The translations under genes were made by a program, and so were the position numbers. This document shows positions 9,716-20,200 of a stretch of 64,000 nucleotides of DNA, one piece after another. How positions within the stretch are numbered: the first letter of the stretch is position 1; the number at the start of each line of letters is the position of its first letter. The DNA comes from Hymenopus coronatus (lineage: Eukaryota > Arthropoda > Insecta > Mantodea > Hymenopodidae). Where the stretch lies: positions 63,290,501 to 63,354,500 of the forward strand of contig CM060899.1 in NCBI GenBank assembly GCA_030762935.1, written 5' to 3'. A model generated the notes under the pieces. The model was not told where the DNA came from. It saw only the letters and a list, made by a program, of their open reading frames with translations, and searched no databases.

Positions 9716-12194
9716 CAACGGTTTCCAATCGGTGTGCCCCGGCACCCTAGGGTGCCGTGTGATTAGCTAAGGGGTGCCGCGAGATATTGAGATAAACAAA
9801 AAAAAAAACACCTTCTACTGAAGCCTTAAGTCTTGTAAGGTCTTGAAATAAAATAAGTCAAATCAATTACTCTCATGCACGGCAGATGGTGATAGTGGTC
9901 GATTCATTTCAATAATTCAGTTATACTAGTATCCCACAGATGGCATTACAGCTATACCCTGCCGAACATTCCCGAGACTACTCGCTTCCTCACGAACATT
10001 CCCGAGACTTCGACAGATGAATATGTAAAAGTGTACGCCGCTTGGCGCTTTCAGTTGTCTTCCTCGCGTTGATTCACAGTGTTTAGCTATGGATAAGTTC
10101 ATTGTTAAACGTAAACGCCAGGACAGTGAAAGTGAACAGTCGGCTCCTACTGCTTGCTTTAAGAAGCGAAATCTTACAGTTTCTCCCGGACCGTCGAATT
10201 CACCACATAAAGAAGACAAACGAAAGAAAAGAACATACCAGGGCAGTTACTTAGCGTATGGATTTAAGTGGAATAACAACGAGGAAAACCCTATCCCTGT
10301 GTGTTTAGTTTGTGGCGAAACACTTAGCAACGAGGCCATGGCACCTAGCAAACTGAAGCGGCATCTTACAACAAAGCATCCTAGTGTGTCACAGAAAAGT
10401 GTAATGTATTTTTCACATATATTAGAAGGAGAGAAGAAAACAGCTGTGCGAATGGTAAAGAGAATGACCATAGGTGATACTGCTCTTGAAGCCTCATTTA
10501 AAGTAGCAGAACTGATAGCTAAAAAAAAGAAACCTCATACTCTTGGAGAGGAAATCATTGGCCCTGCATGTCAAGTTATAGTTTCAACAATACTTGGCGA
10601 AGGAGCAGCTAATCAAATTTCGAAAGTTCCTCTGTCCAACAACACAATCAGCCGCAGGATATCTGAAATGTCATGCAATACCAACGAACAAGTCACGGAG
10701 AAAATAAAAACTTACGGAACATTTGCTTTGCAAGTAGATGAGAGTCTCGATATTGGTGACAAACCGCAACTCCTTGGTTTTATCAGATATATTGATGAAA
10801 AATATATTAGTGAACAGTTTCTGTTCTGTAGACCGCTGGAGACTACAACCACAGGCCGTGATATTTTCGTTTCTATTAATTCCTATCTCAATGACCATGA
10901 TCTTTCATGGAAAGACTGTTGTGGTATATGTACAGATGGTGCACCATCTATGTCTGGGAAAATTAAAGGTTTTACTGCCAGAGCTCTCAATGAAAATCCA
11001 TCCATTATTATAACTCACTGTTTTCTGCATAGAGAGGCATTAGTCGTGAAAGCGTGTAATGAAGATTTTGCTGAAGTGTTTAACCAAGTTGTGAAAATGG
11101 TGAACTATATGAAGTCTCGACCTTTAAAGTACAGAATTTTTGAACAGTTATGTCGCGCAACGGATGCAGCTCATACCTCTTTGTTACTTCACACAAAAGT
11201 AAGGTGGTTGTCGCGGGGTCGTGTATTGAACCGGTTTCTCGAACTTAAAGAACAGGTAAAAACTTTTTTTAAGGATGAAAATCAAGACACATTTCATGAG
11301 CTCTTACTAAGTGATTCTTGGTGTTTTGAACTGTCGTATCTGACAGATATTTTTCATAAGCTGAATGAACTGAATGTTTCGATGCAGGGTCGACATGAAA
11401 CAATAATCTCCTCAACCAATAAAATGAAAGGTTTTAAAAGAAAACTTAGTTCTTGGAAGTCTGCAGTTAAAAAAGGAGATTTGCCGAACTTTCCATCTCT
11501 TCTTAATGTGGCAGGAGATAAAGATCTGGGTAAACTGAAAGACCGCATTTGTGATCACTTATCAAGATTGCAAGATGCAATAGATGCGTACTTTCCAACT
11601 ATTTCCACTACGAATCTCGATTGGGTTGTCTCACCATTTGATTTCGTAGATAATGCAGAGGAAATAGATTTCACTGCTTGCGAACGAGATGAATTTATTG
11701 ATCTTTGCGCTGACTCAAAGGTAAGTTCACCAAGAGTGAGGCGTCGGTGGCTAGTTTTTGGCTTCAACGGAGAGAGGAGTACCCTAACCTAATGAAGAAA
11801 GCAATTAACACACTTTTGCCCTTTTCAACATCCTATCTATGCGAGCAAGCCTTCTCTGCTATGGTGACAATAAAATGCAAAGCAAGAAATATACTGAATA
11901 ACCTTGAGGATGATTTGTGTGTTTCACTGTCAACTGTAAGACCCGACATCACATATCTGTGCTCTAAGCATCAATCACAAGTTTCACATTAATTATTAAT
12001 CGAACAAAATTTATTGATGTATTTTTTCTCAGTGATTGTAGTAAAGTTTACTGTAATATGTACGTTGTTATTATATAATATTTAAATAAATTAACATATT
12101 AAGCTTAATTTTCTTTTAATTCAAGGATGAGTGCCCCTGGTGTTTAATGTTATTCCCAAGGGTGCCGTGAACTTCAAAAGGTTGGGAAACACTG
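9716..12194 (+). mobile_element. hAT transposon, BED-finger (ZBED5/SCAND3-like) type, near-complete
   Basis: A 2.48-kb element with terminal inverted repeats: left end CAACGGTTTCCAATCGG, right end reading inward CAGTGTTTCCCAACC, both followed by a second inverted GGCACCCT block. It is flanked by 8-bp duplications ATACAGTG (9708-9715) and ATATAGTG (12195-12202) with one mismatch. It sits inside the palindromic head of a PHR copy. The transposase gene inside has one frameshift, so the copy is probably recently dead. Confidence 0.9.
10089..11992 (+). pseudogene. hAT transposase with one frameshift
   Basis: The ATG at 10089 opens MDKFIVKRKRQDSESEQS. A BED-like zinc finger occupies residues 72-97 (C72, C75, H92, H97). 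The RNase H-fold catalytic region has Asp in FALQVDESLDIG (D217) and Asp in CTDGAPSMSG (D283), followed by HCFLHRE. Near 11720 the frame shifts. The C-terminal dimerisation part, including LPFSTSYLCEQAFSAM, continues in another frame to the stop at 11990-11992. Overall length of about 634 residues is normal for the ZBED5/SCAND3-like group. Apart from this shift the frame is open, so a short intron there is an alternative explanation. Confidence 0.88.
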
Positions 12195-12217
12195 ATATAG
12201 TGTATAGAGGAAGTATT

Positions 12218-12223
12218 TTTTTT

Positions 12224-12260
<37 letters not shown>

Positions 12261-12495
12261 TAGCTTAACGTCCTTTAACCTGGTTTGGTCATATCGGACG
12301 ATGAATGCAATTGATGATATGATGCTCAAATGACCTCGGGGTCCATGGAGCTTAGAGTTACTCGACATTCGCCTTCTCAGGATAAGGGAAAACCCCGAAA
12401 AAACCTTACCCGGGTAATTCACCCTAAGCGTGATTAGAACTCACGACCTTTTGAACGTGAGGCAGACATGCTACCACCACGCTACCCAGGCGGGC
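12218..12495 (-). mobile_element. SINE family A, full length, with exact target duplication
   Basis: Begins with a roughly 40-base T-run (the poly(A) tail of the minus-strand element) and ends in the tRNA-like head. Flanked by perfect 12-bp duplications agaggaagtatt (12206-12217, 12496-12507) lying in a PHR head, only 12 bp from the hAT. Confidence 0.93.
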
Positions 12496-12971
12496 AGAGG
12501 AAGTATTGTATTCCACCCAAAAATTAGATACGGAGATTTCATCGGAAATATATGTTTTAGGACCCCCTGAATAAAAAAGATAAAAAAAAAGCATTTTTAG
12601 GAAAAAGTCCGTGTGTGTGTGTGTGTGCGTGTGCGTGTGTGTGGGGGGGGACAGCATAGCCCAAAAACAAAAATACCATTAAATATCAAACTTGGTATAT
12701 AAGTTTGGTATCTTCCAAGGATGCGACACGAAGATTTTCAAGAAAATCCCCGCACCCAAAATTACCCTTTACATGGAAAAATTTCGAAAATTTTGTTTCT
12801 CTCAAAAATGGCTCTAACGATTTTGATTAAAATACTACACATTAAAGCCATTTCCATTACAAATAAAATGTATATCTTGCTTTTTCTGGGAATAACTTCA
12901 AAGGTCGTGTTTATTCAAGATGAATTTTGCTGAATTTTGCATAACTAGTAAACTGTAAGAGATAGACAAGA

Positions 12972-13375
12972 CTGTTCCCAGAAAATACAAGATTTACATT
13001 CGATTTAATTTATATTTAATATGCGATATTTTAATCAAAATCACTACAGCCAGTTTTGAGAAAATCAAAATTTTCGAAAAATGTTCCATATAAGAGGTAG
13101 TTTGGGGTGGAGGGATTTTTCTCAAAATCTTCGTGTCGCATACCTGGCTTAAATACCAAGTTTGGTATTTTACCGACTTTTTGTTCTTGAGCTATCACAC
13201 ACACACACACACGCGAACGCGCACCTTTTTCTGAAAATGCTTCTTTTTTTTTTTTTTTGATAAAGGGAACCCTAAAACATATATTTCCTGTGAAATCTCG
13301 GTAGAATCGAATTTTTGGGTGCAATACAATATCTTCTCTATACACTATGAACATAGTACGTGTAGAGAAAGTAAA
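12972..13375 (-). repeat. PHR head half, opposed to the previous block
   Basis: Starts CTGTTCCCAGAAAATACAAG and ends in the palindrome near 13335-13375. Together with 12496-12971 it forms a fold-back. Confidence 0.8.
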
Positions 13376-14071
13376 TCTAATATGTTACACTCACATGACT
13401 TTCTCTAGGCACTCGACAAACAAATTTCCTTCTACACCACGCTAATTGAGATAAACATTAGCAGAATTTTATTACTTAGTTCCTTATAAGTAGACTGGAA
13501 CTAAGGCAATGCACCAGGCTAAAGTGATAATCAAGTTTTAAAAGCTGTCGTTATACGATTGTCATTGCAAATCGCTTCCTTGCTTAGCCAGGAGTAGAAC
13601 AAAAGAAAAACGGACACTCCCGTCTGAGAAAAGTAAGTACTTCACAACTGAAACTAATAACGAGGAATACCTCGAAAACAGTAAGCTCCACGAAAAAAAT
13701 GTATTTGACATAACTTGTGTATTTTAACGAGAACTACATTTTTTGTATAGTAGTTTTTGTGTATCTCTTTCGGTTTACTAGTTATGCCAAATTAAGAAAA
13801 CTTCAGCCAGAATAAACAGGTCTTTAGAAGCTGTTCCCAGAAAATTCAAGATATACATTTTATTTTTGATAGAAATGGCTTTAATATGTGGTATTTCAAT
13901 CAAAATCGTTAGAGCCATTTTTAAGAAAAATAACATTTTCGAAAATTTTTCCAGGGAAAGGGTAGTTAGGGGTGGGGATATTTTCTTGTCCTTGGAAGAT
14001 ACCAAACTTAAATACCAAGTTTGGTATGTAAGCGTCTTTTCGTTTTTGAGCTATGCTGTCCAGAGCCCCCC

Positions 14072-14128
<57 letters not shown>

Positions 14129-14259
14129 CTGTTTCTGAAAATGCTTTTTTTGGATTCAGGGGGTCCTAAAACATGTATTTCCGGTGAAATCTGGACATCG
14201 AATTTTTGGGTGGAATACAATACTTCTCTATCTCTATGTACGGAGCTAGAGAAAGTAAA
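13376..14259 (-). repeat. PHR full copy with long (AC)n
   Basis: From TCTAATATGTTACACTCAC to a head whose palindrome is shortened (TATCTCTATGTACGGAGC). The (AC)n tract spans about 14079-14125. It is in tandem with the previous minus head. Confidence 0.85.
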
Positions 14260-14385
14260 ACTAAGCGAATACAGTGATAGTCAAATGTTTTAAAAGCGGT
14301 CACTGTGTGGTGGATACTTCATTCTTTTGGATGACCAGGATGATTCCCAATTGAGATAATGTAAGTATTGGAAATTGTTCTCTTT
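14259..14385 (-). repeat. Decayed PHR tail-derived sequence
   Basis: GTGATAGTCAAATGTTTTAAAAG matches the CATAGCAACC/TTTTAAAA part of a PHR tail; the rest is diverged. SINE C follows. Confidence 0.4.
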
Positions 14386-14545
14386 CAGGGACGTAAACAT
14401 CCTTAGCATGGCTTCCTTCGGAAGAGAAGTAAAGCCGTTCGTCCCGTGTCGTATATTTACGGAATGTAAAAGAGGCCTCTGAACTAAATTAAATGGTTCA
14501 TCCCCAATATAGAATGGAATGCTGAGAACTGCAGCAATTAATAAG
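14385..14545 (+). mobile_element. SINE family C, head truncated
   Basis: Body only: CATCCTTAGCATGGCTTCC, then GTAAAAGAGGCCTCTGA and ATATAGAATGGAATGCTGAG. The tRNA-like head is missing. Confidence 0.75.
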
Positions 14546-14603
14546 TGAAATTCAATTTCGAAGAAATACTTTTTTCTAGTGACACAATATTACAATAATA
14601 AAA

Positions 14604-15481
14604 ATCTGATGTGTTCCATTCACATGACTTTCTCTATATCTCTGTAACAAATTATTGTAAGAAAGATTATGCATATATTTATTTCATGCTATTGAGACAA
14701 AATTAGCAGAAATAGTCTTATTACTTGCTTCCTTGTAAGTAGAAGCGCAATAAGGGACTACCATAGGTTAAAGTGATAGTCAAAAGCTGGTTGCTATGTG
14801 ACTGAAGTTCCTTTGTTTGTATGGACAGGAGTTGACAAATTCCTATATGAGAAAAGTATGTTTTTCACAGCTGAAACCAAAAATAAGGAATATCTAAAAA
14901 ATGATAAACTCCACGAAAAAAAATGTATATAATATAAACTGTGTGTTTTAACGTGCTCTATATTTTTGTGTGGTAAGTTTTTGTCCAACTCTTACGGTTT
15001 AGGAGTTATGCAAAATTTCGTAAAATTCATCCAGAACAAAGTAGTCTTCAGAGGCTATTCCCAGAAAACTCAAGATACACATTTTATTTGTCAGGTAAAT
15101 ATCTTTAATATACGACATTTTAATCAAAATCGTTAGAGCCATTTTTAAGAAAATAAAAATGTTCGAAAAAAGTTGCATGTATTGGGTAATTCTGGGTGGG
15201 GAGATTTTCTTGAAAATCTTCGTGTCGCATCCTCGGAAAATACCAAACTTAAATACCAAGTTTGGTATTCAACGGTCTTTTCGTTTTTGAGCTATGCTGC
15301 TCACAGACACACACTCATACACACAGACAGACACATACACGGACATTTTTCTAAAAATGCTTTCTTTGGATTCAGGGAGTCTCAAAACATGTATTTCCGT
15401 TGAAATCTCGGTATCGAATATTTGGGTGCAATGCAATACCTTCTCTATACACTATGTATATAGTACGTGTAGAGAAAGTAA
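14604..15481 (-). repeat. PHR full copy
   Basis: TCTGATGTGTTCCATTCAC at 14606 to GTGTAGAGAAAGTAAA at 15481. The (AC)n carries ACAGACAG variants. Confidence 0.88.
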
Positions 15482-16136
15482 ACATTTTCTTTCTTACTTG
15501 CTTCCTTGTAAATAGAACTAAAATAAAGCAATTCACCAGGCTAGAGCGATAGTTAAATCTTTTAAAACCTGGTGGTCATGTGGTTGTAATACGTTTCTTT
15601 GCGTGAACAGGAGTTTACAAATTCCCGTATGAGAAAGTTTATTTCAAAACTGAAACGAAGGAATATCTCGGAAATGGTCAACTCCACGAAAAAAATATGT
15701 ATATACCGCAAATTATGCGTTTTAATGTAACTTTTTTTGTCTCTCTCTTACGGTTTACCAGTTATGCAAAATTCATCCGGGATAAAGAGGTCTTCAGAGG
15801 CTATTCCCAGAAAAACCAAGATATACATTTTATTTGTCGTGTAAATATATTAATATACGTATTTTAATCAAAATTGTTAGAGACATTTTTGAGAAGAAAA
15901 AAATATACAAAAATGTTTCCAAGTAAAGAGCGGATTTTCTTGCAAATCTTGTGAGGCATCCTTGAAAGATACTAAACATAAATACCAAGTTTAATGCTTA
16001 ATGGTCTTTTGGACTCAGGGGACCTCAAAACATATATATTTTCGATGAAATCGCATACATCGAATTATTGGGTGGAATACAACACCTTCTCTAGCTACTG
16101 TGTTCATTGCATGTACACACGTGCTAGAGAAAGTAA
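15482..16136 (-). repeat. PHR copy, tail truncated, diverged
   Basis: Begins TTCTTTCTTACTTGC and lacks the hairpin tail and most of the (AC)n; the head ends GTGCTAGAGAAAGTAAAC. In tandem with the previous copy. Confidence 0.8.
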
Positions 16137-16900
16137 ACATTTGCAATACTTACCAATGACACACAGCAAACATACTTTGACGTTTACATATACTTTCCAA
16201 GATTTATTATTGCAAACAAATGCACTCTTTAGTTCTGATGTAGACTCCACTTTATGTGTAGTGTGTCCTCAAAGCAGATTCTACACTTTTCACTACTGTT
16301 ACATATTTTCAATTTAAAATGTAATAAACAATATGAAAGCGCAAACATATTCCTAATACAAAATCAAGTGTTCTTGAAACAGCAAATAATTTAAACTTCA
16401 TGATAGACACATGAATTTCACGATGCATTATCAATAAGGCAAGTTTATATTGTGCTTCTTACGTAAGCCTTTGATTGTCTGAGTGATTCGTTTTATCCCT
16501 CTTGCTTATTCGTGAATGCTGTGAGCGGGTCGTCTCATTAAAAGGGGTAAAACGAGCTCGCTCTTACCAGTTCCAGTCTAATAAGCTTTAACTTGAAATA
16601 GTCCCGTTGAGTTCTGCAACTCTTTTAAAGCATGCGTCAAATACGGGGCAGTTGGGCCTGTTATGGCCATTTTTTGTAATGACATTTTAAAGGTCTATAT
16701 TATGAAATTTACCTCGGAGATAAATAGTATTTTATATGTGACCTTGACATGTTTAAGTTTGTTGTCATAAACAATGTATGTTTAATTGTTATATGTGATG
16801 TTACAGTAGAGGTTACGTTATGGTATAATTATTAGTGTACATATAAATTGATGGTCTATTGTAATATGCGTAGGTAATGATTTTATGACTGATAAATTAA

Positions 16901-16904
<4 letters not shown>
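16137..16904. other. Intergenic sequence upstream of VPS26C
   Basis: Unique, AT-rich, no repeat family or gene seen. It may hold distal promoter elements. Confidence 0.5.

Positions 16905-16987
<83 letters not shown>
16905..16987 (+). repeat. (AAT)n microsatellite upstream of VPS26C
   Basis: An uninterrupted trinucleotide run of about 83 bp, ending about 197 bp before the VPS26C start codon. The open frame across it on the other strand is an artefact (poly-Ile). Confidence 0.95.
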
Positions 16988-16989
<2 letters not shown>

Positions 16990-17183
16990 CTACACGTCCA
17001 ATATGGCGTCTTCTGTGCAGAAGATGAGGCGGTTGGATTTCTTTTGTAAGAAGTGTGTTTTGCGCTCGCTCTACTCTAGCTCCATGGAATGAACTTGGCA
17101 ACACTGCTTAGACGGCAATTTTTTGTTGTTCTTTTGTGTCAGCTGACATTTGCAGCACTCTAGAATCAGAACAGAAAAACACG
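16988..17183 (+). promoter_or_regulatory. Probable VPS26C core promoter / 5'UTR
   Basis: This is the only repeat-free, less AT-rich stretch directly upstream of the first VPS26C codon, just after the (AAT)n tract. It contains CCAATATGGCG near 17000, resembling a YY1-type promoter element of the AAnATGGCG kind. No TATA box is evident. The start site cannot be fixed from sequence alone. Confidence 0.35.
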
Positions 17184-17240
17184 ATGACAATAAATCTTGA
17201 TATTCGAGTAAAGAAAGCTAACAAAGTGTACCATGAAGGA
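17184..17240 (+). CDS. VPS26C: VPS26C coding exon 1 (residues 1-19)
   Basis: Opens MTINLDIRVKKANKVYHEG, the conserved first beta strand of the arrestin fold. ATG 17184 is chosen because the family starts a few residues before the LDI block. The donor GTAAGT at 17241 follows in phase 0. The 5' untranslated part is probably within 16988-17183. Confidence 0.92.
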
Positions 17241-20200
17241 GTAAGTACCTTATTATGACATACGGTTATTTGTTGTATGCAATGACATAACCTTCTTCCA
17301 TATGCGGTTTGGGATTACCCAGCAATTCCCTATACTGGAATCAGTAAAGAAATTAATTGTACGCTTCTCAGGGAAATTCTGCTGAGAAATTAAGGGAAAC
17401 ATGACAAGAAACCTCTATACCTTTACCAGGATTTTGCTTTTAATTGCTTTGAGCTACTTAACATAAATTAAAGTACCGGTTTCATTATCAGGGTTGATGT
17501 TTTCGGTAATTATGCAGAACTTGGGCCGCTCTAAAAATCGAATGAAATTAAGTGTGATTAATTGACCGTGTTTTTTCTAACATACATACCTCTTTTTACA
17601 GTTCATATTGTTCTTACAGAATATTACTTTCTCACACTTAAAAGGCCATAGTTAAGTGCCAAAAATTTAGTACGACCTCCTTACTGTTCCAGGAGAGAAT
17701 AACAGGTGTTATTCTTGTGGACTCTGCTTCTGACATAAAACACGATGGAATAACTTTAATGATTGAAGGAACTGTCAATTTGCAGCTTAGTGCGAAAAAC
17801 ATAGGGATATTTGAAGCATTCTATAATTCAGTAAAGGTATGTTAATGCTACTAGCACAAATATGAGGTAAGTTAAGTGTTCATTCAAGACTGTGGAGGCT
17901 ATTGTTTTGTTTAAATTTCTCCATGTAGTTTTGTATGTTGTGCATGCTACCTACTTTCACTGTTGATATAAGCCCACATTTAAAATATGTTATTCTGCTT
18001 TAAAAAGAATATTGGTCTTGCTTCCATTCATGATCCAGATTTAGCAGTTTAGTTCTGCCATTAGAGCCGCTTTGTAGTTACTGGTATATTATAAACTTCA
18101 AGGTTCTAAGCCCCAAAGTGGAGGGCCCTGCGGAGAGACGACAGCGTAGTTGAAGGATCTGTGAAACTAAAACCCCAATAATCCCAAAAAGAAGTCAAAA
18201 CTTGGGAATATAGCAGATTTTAAACTGAAAATGTTAATGTTTTCAACACACTGAAATTTGGATCGCCTGTGTAAGTTTTACCAGAATATATTCACCAAAC
18301 ACACTCAGCTTACGAATACAATACCTATGATTTGAATACTTTCATATTCATCACAGTGGTAAGAAAATTGTAGGGCAGACACTAATGATGAGAAAACCTG
18401 CATGTGATACTGTGAATATGATTCACACTAAATATTAATTTCTTTATTATTAGTATACAATGGTTCCACCACTTGGCATTACTTCTATACGCGGGTACTT
18501 TTGTTATTTTGTCATTAGAGCCGCATTGTAATTACTTACTGATCTGTTATAAACATTTAGGGCCCTAAGCTGCAAAGCGTAGCCCAACGTGAAGGGCCCT
18601 AAGCCGCAGTGCGTAGCCGAGGGATATTTTTTATAAGTTGAGGAGTGTAGCAGTTGCGGCCAAAGGCGACAGGGTGTAGACGATGAAGCTGTGAAGCTAA
18701 AACCCCAATGTTCCCAAGAAGAAGTCAAAATTTTGGCAATCTGGCAATCTGAACAACTTAGCGCGTGTATGTGTGTGTGCCGCGCGCATGTCAGTATATG
18801 GGTGGTGGAACCGTTGTATAGCTTTACCATTTCTTTAATTAAAATGGTAAAACTTCTACAGGCAATCCAGATTTGAAAGTGTTGAAAGTATTTACTTGTC
18901 CAGATTTAAAATCCAATAGATTTACAAGGTTTAGGCCACTTCTTGGGATCAATGAGGATTTATGCATATACTTGGCTGATTGCTCCATAGTTGCGCCACT
19001 CTTCTACTTACAAAAACATCTTTTGACAATATTTTGTGGCTTACGGTCCTCTCAGTAACTACAAGGTACCTCTAATGACAGAGTCATAGGATACCAAAGC
19101 TGGTTCATGTATGGAAGTAAGTAGATTATAGTATATAATTATACTGTTAATAACTTTAGTAAAAGTTTACTTTGCCACCACAACAGATTTCAGACCCTAA
19201 TATGCATTGCTTTTTCAAAAACTCTTTAAAATAGTTTTCTAAAACTCCATTTTTACCCCTTATTTTGACCCAGTCCATATACATTTTCTGCATTTCATTT
19301 CATGCCAAAAACTATTTTAATGGACCTATGAGCATTCTCAGTGGGCAAAAAATTTCCTCTCTGACACCAAAATAAAATTATAGGATTTTCTTTCACATCA
19401 GTGGCTGCAGGTAATATTGTAATGGAAGCCAACGGTCAAGCAGAAAGCGCATTTCTCCTCCTCAGGTCTCCAAAAACACAGACATACCAGTACATTTCTG
19501 TTCTATGTCTCTCTCCTGCTTGCAATGTGAAATTCTGCACAATATCAAATTAGGTAAAAAAAATCTGATGTGTTCCGTTCATATGACTTTCTCTACATCT
19601 TTGCAACAAATCATTGCTAGAGAGGAGCTTATGCTTCTATTTACTTCATGCTAATCGAGAAAAAATTAGCAGAAATAGTCTTATTACTTGCGTCCTTGTA
19701 AGTAGAAGCGAAATAAGGGAGTACCATAGGTTAATATGGTAATCAAAGACTGGTTGCTATGTGACTGATGTTCCTTTGTTCGTATGGACAGGAGTTGACA
19801 AATTCCTGTATGAGAAAAGTATAAGTTTTTTAAAGCTGAAATCAATAATTGGAAATATCTCAGAAACGATCAACTCCACGAAAGATATGTGTGTAACATA
19901 AATTGTGTTTTAGCGTGATCTACGTTTCTTGTGCAGTAAGTTTTTGTCTATCTCTTACAGTTTACCGGTTATGTAAAATTCAGTAAAAATCATCCAGGAT
20001 AAAGAAGTCTTTTGAGGCTATTGCCAGGAAATTCAAGATACACAATTTATTTGACAAGTAAACGTCTTAAATATAAGACATTTTAATCAAAATCCTTAGA
20101 GCCATTTTTAAGAAAATCAAAATTTTTGAAATTTTTTCCATGTAAAGTGTAGTTGGGGGTGGGGGGATTTTCTTTAAAATCTTTGTGTCACATCCTTGGA

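Larger units (their letters stand above)
9687..12971 (+). repeat. PHR head half interrupted by a hAT and a SINE
   Basis: The copy is split into 9687-9715, 12195-12217 and 12496-12971. Removing the two insertions restores a continuous palindrome and head half up to AACTGTAAGAGATAGACAAG. It shows PHR to be older than both insertions. Confidence 0.85.

Noticed and set aside
14021..14293. Open frames with long Thr-His or Cys-Val runs
   Set aside because: These are translations of (CA)n or (TG)n microsatellites inside PHR.
16883..17104. Poly-isoleucine open frame on the minus strand
   Set aside because: Translation of the (AAT)n tract.
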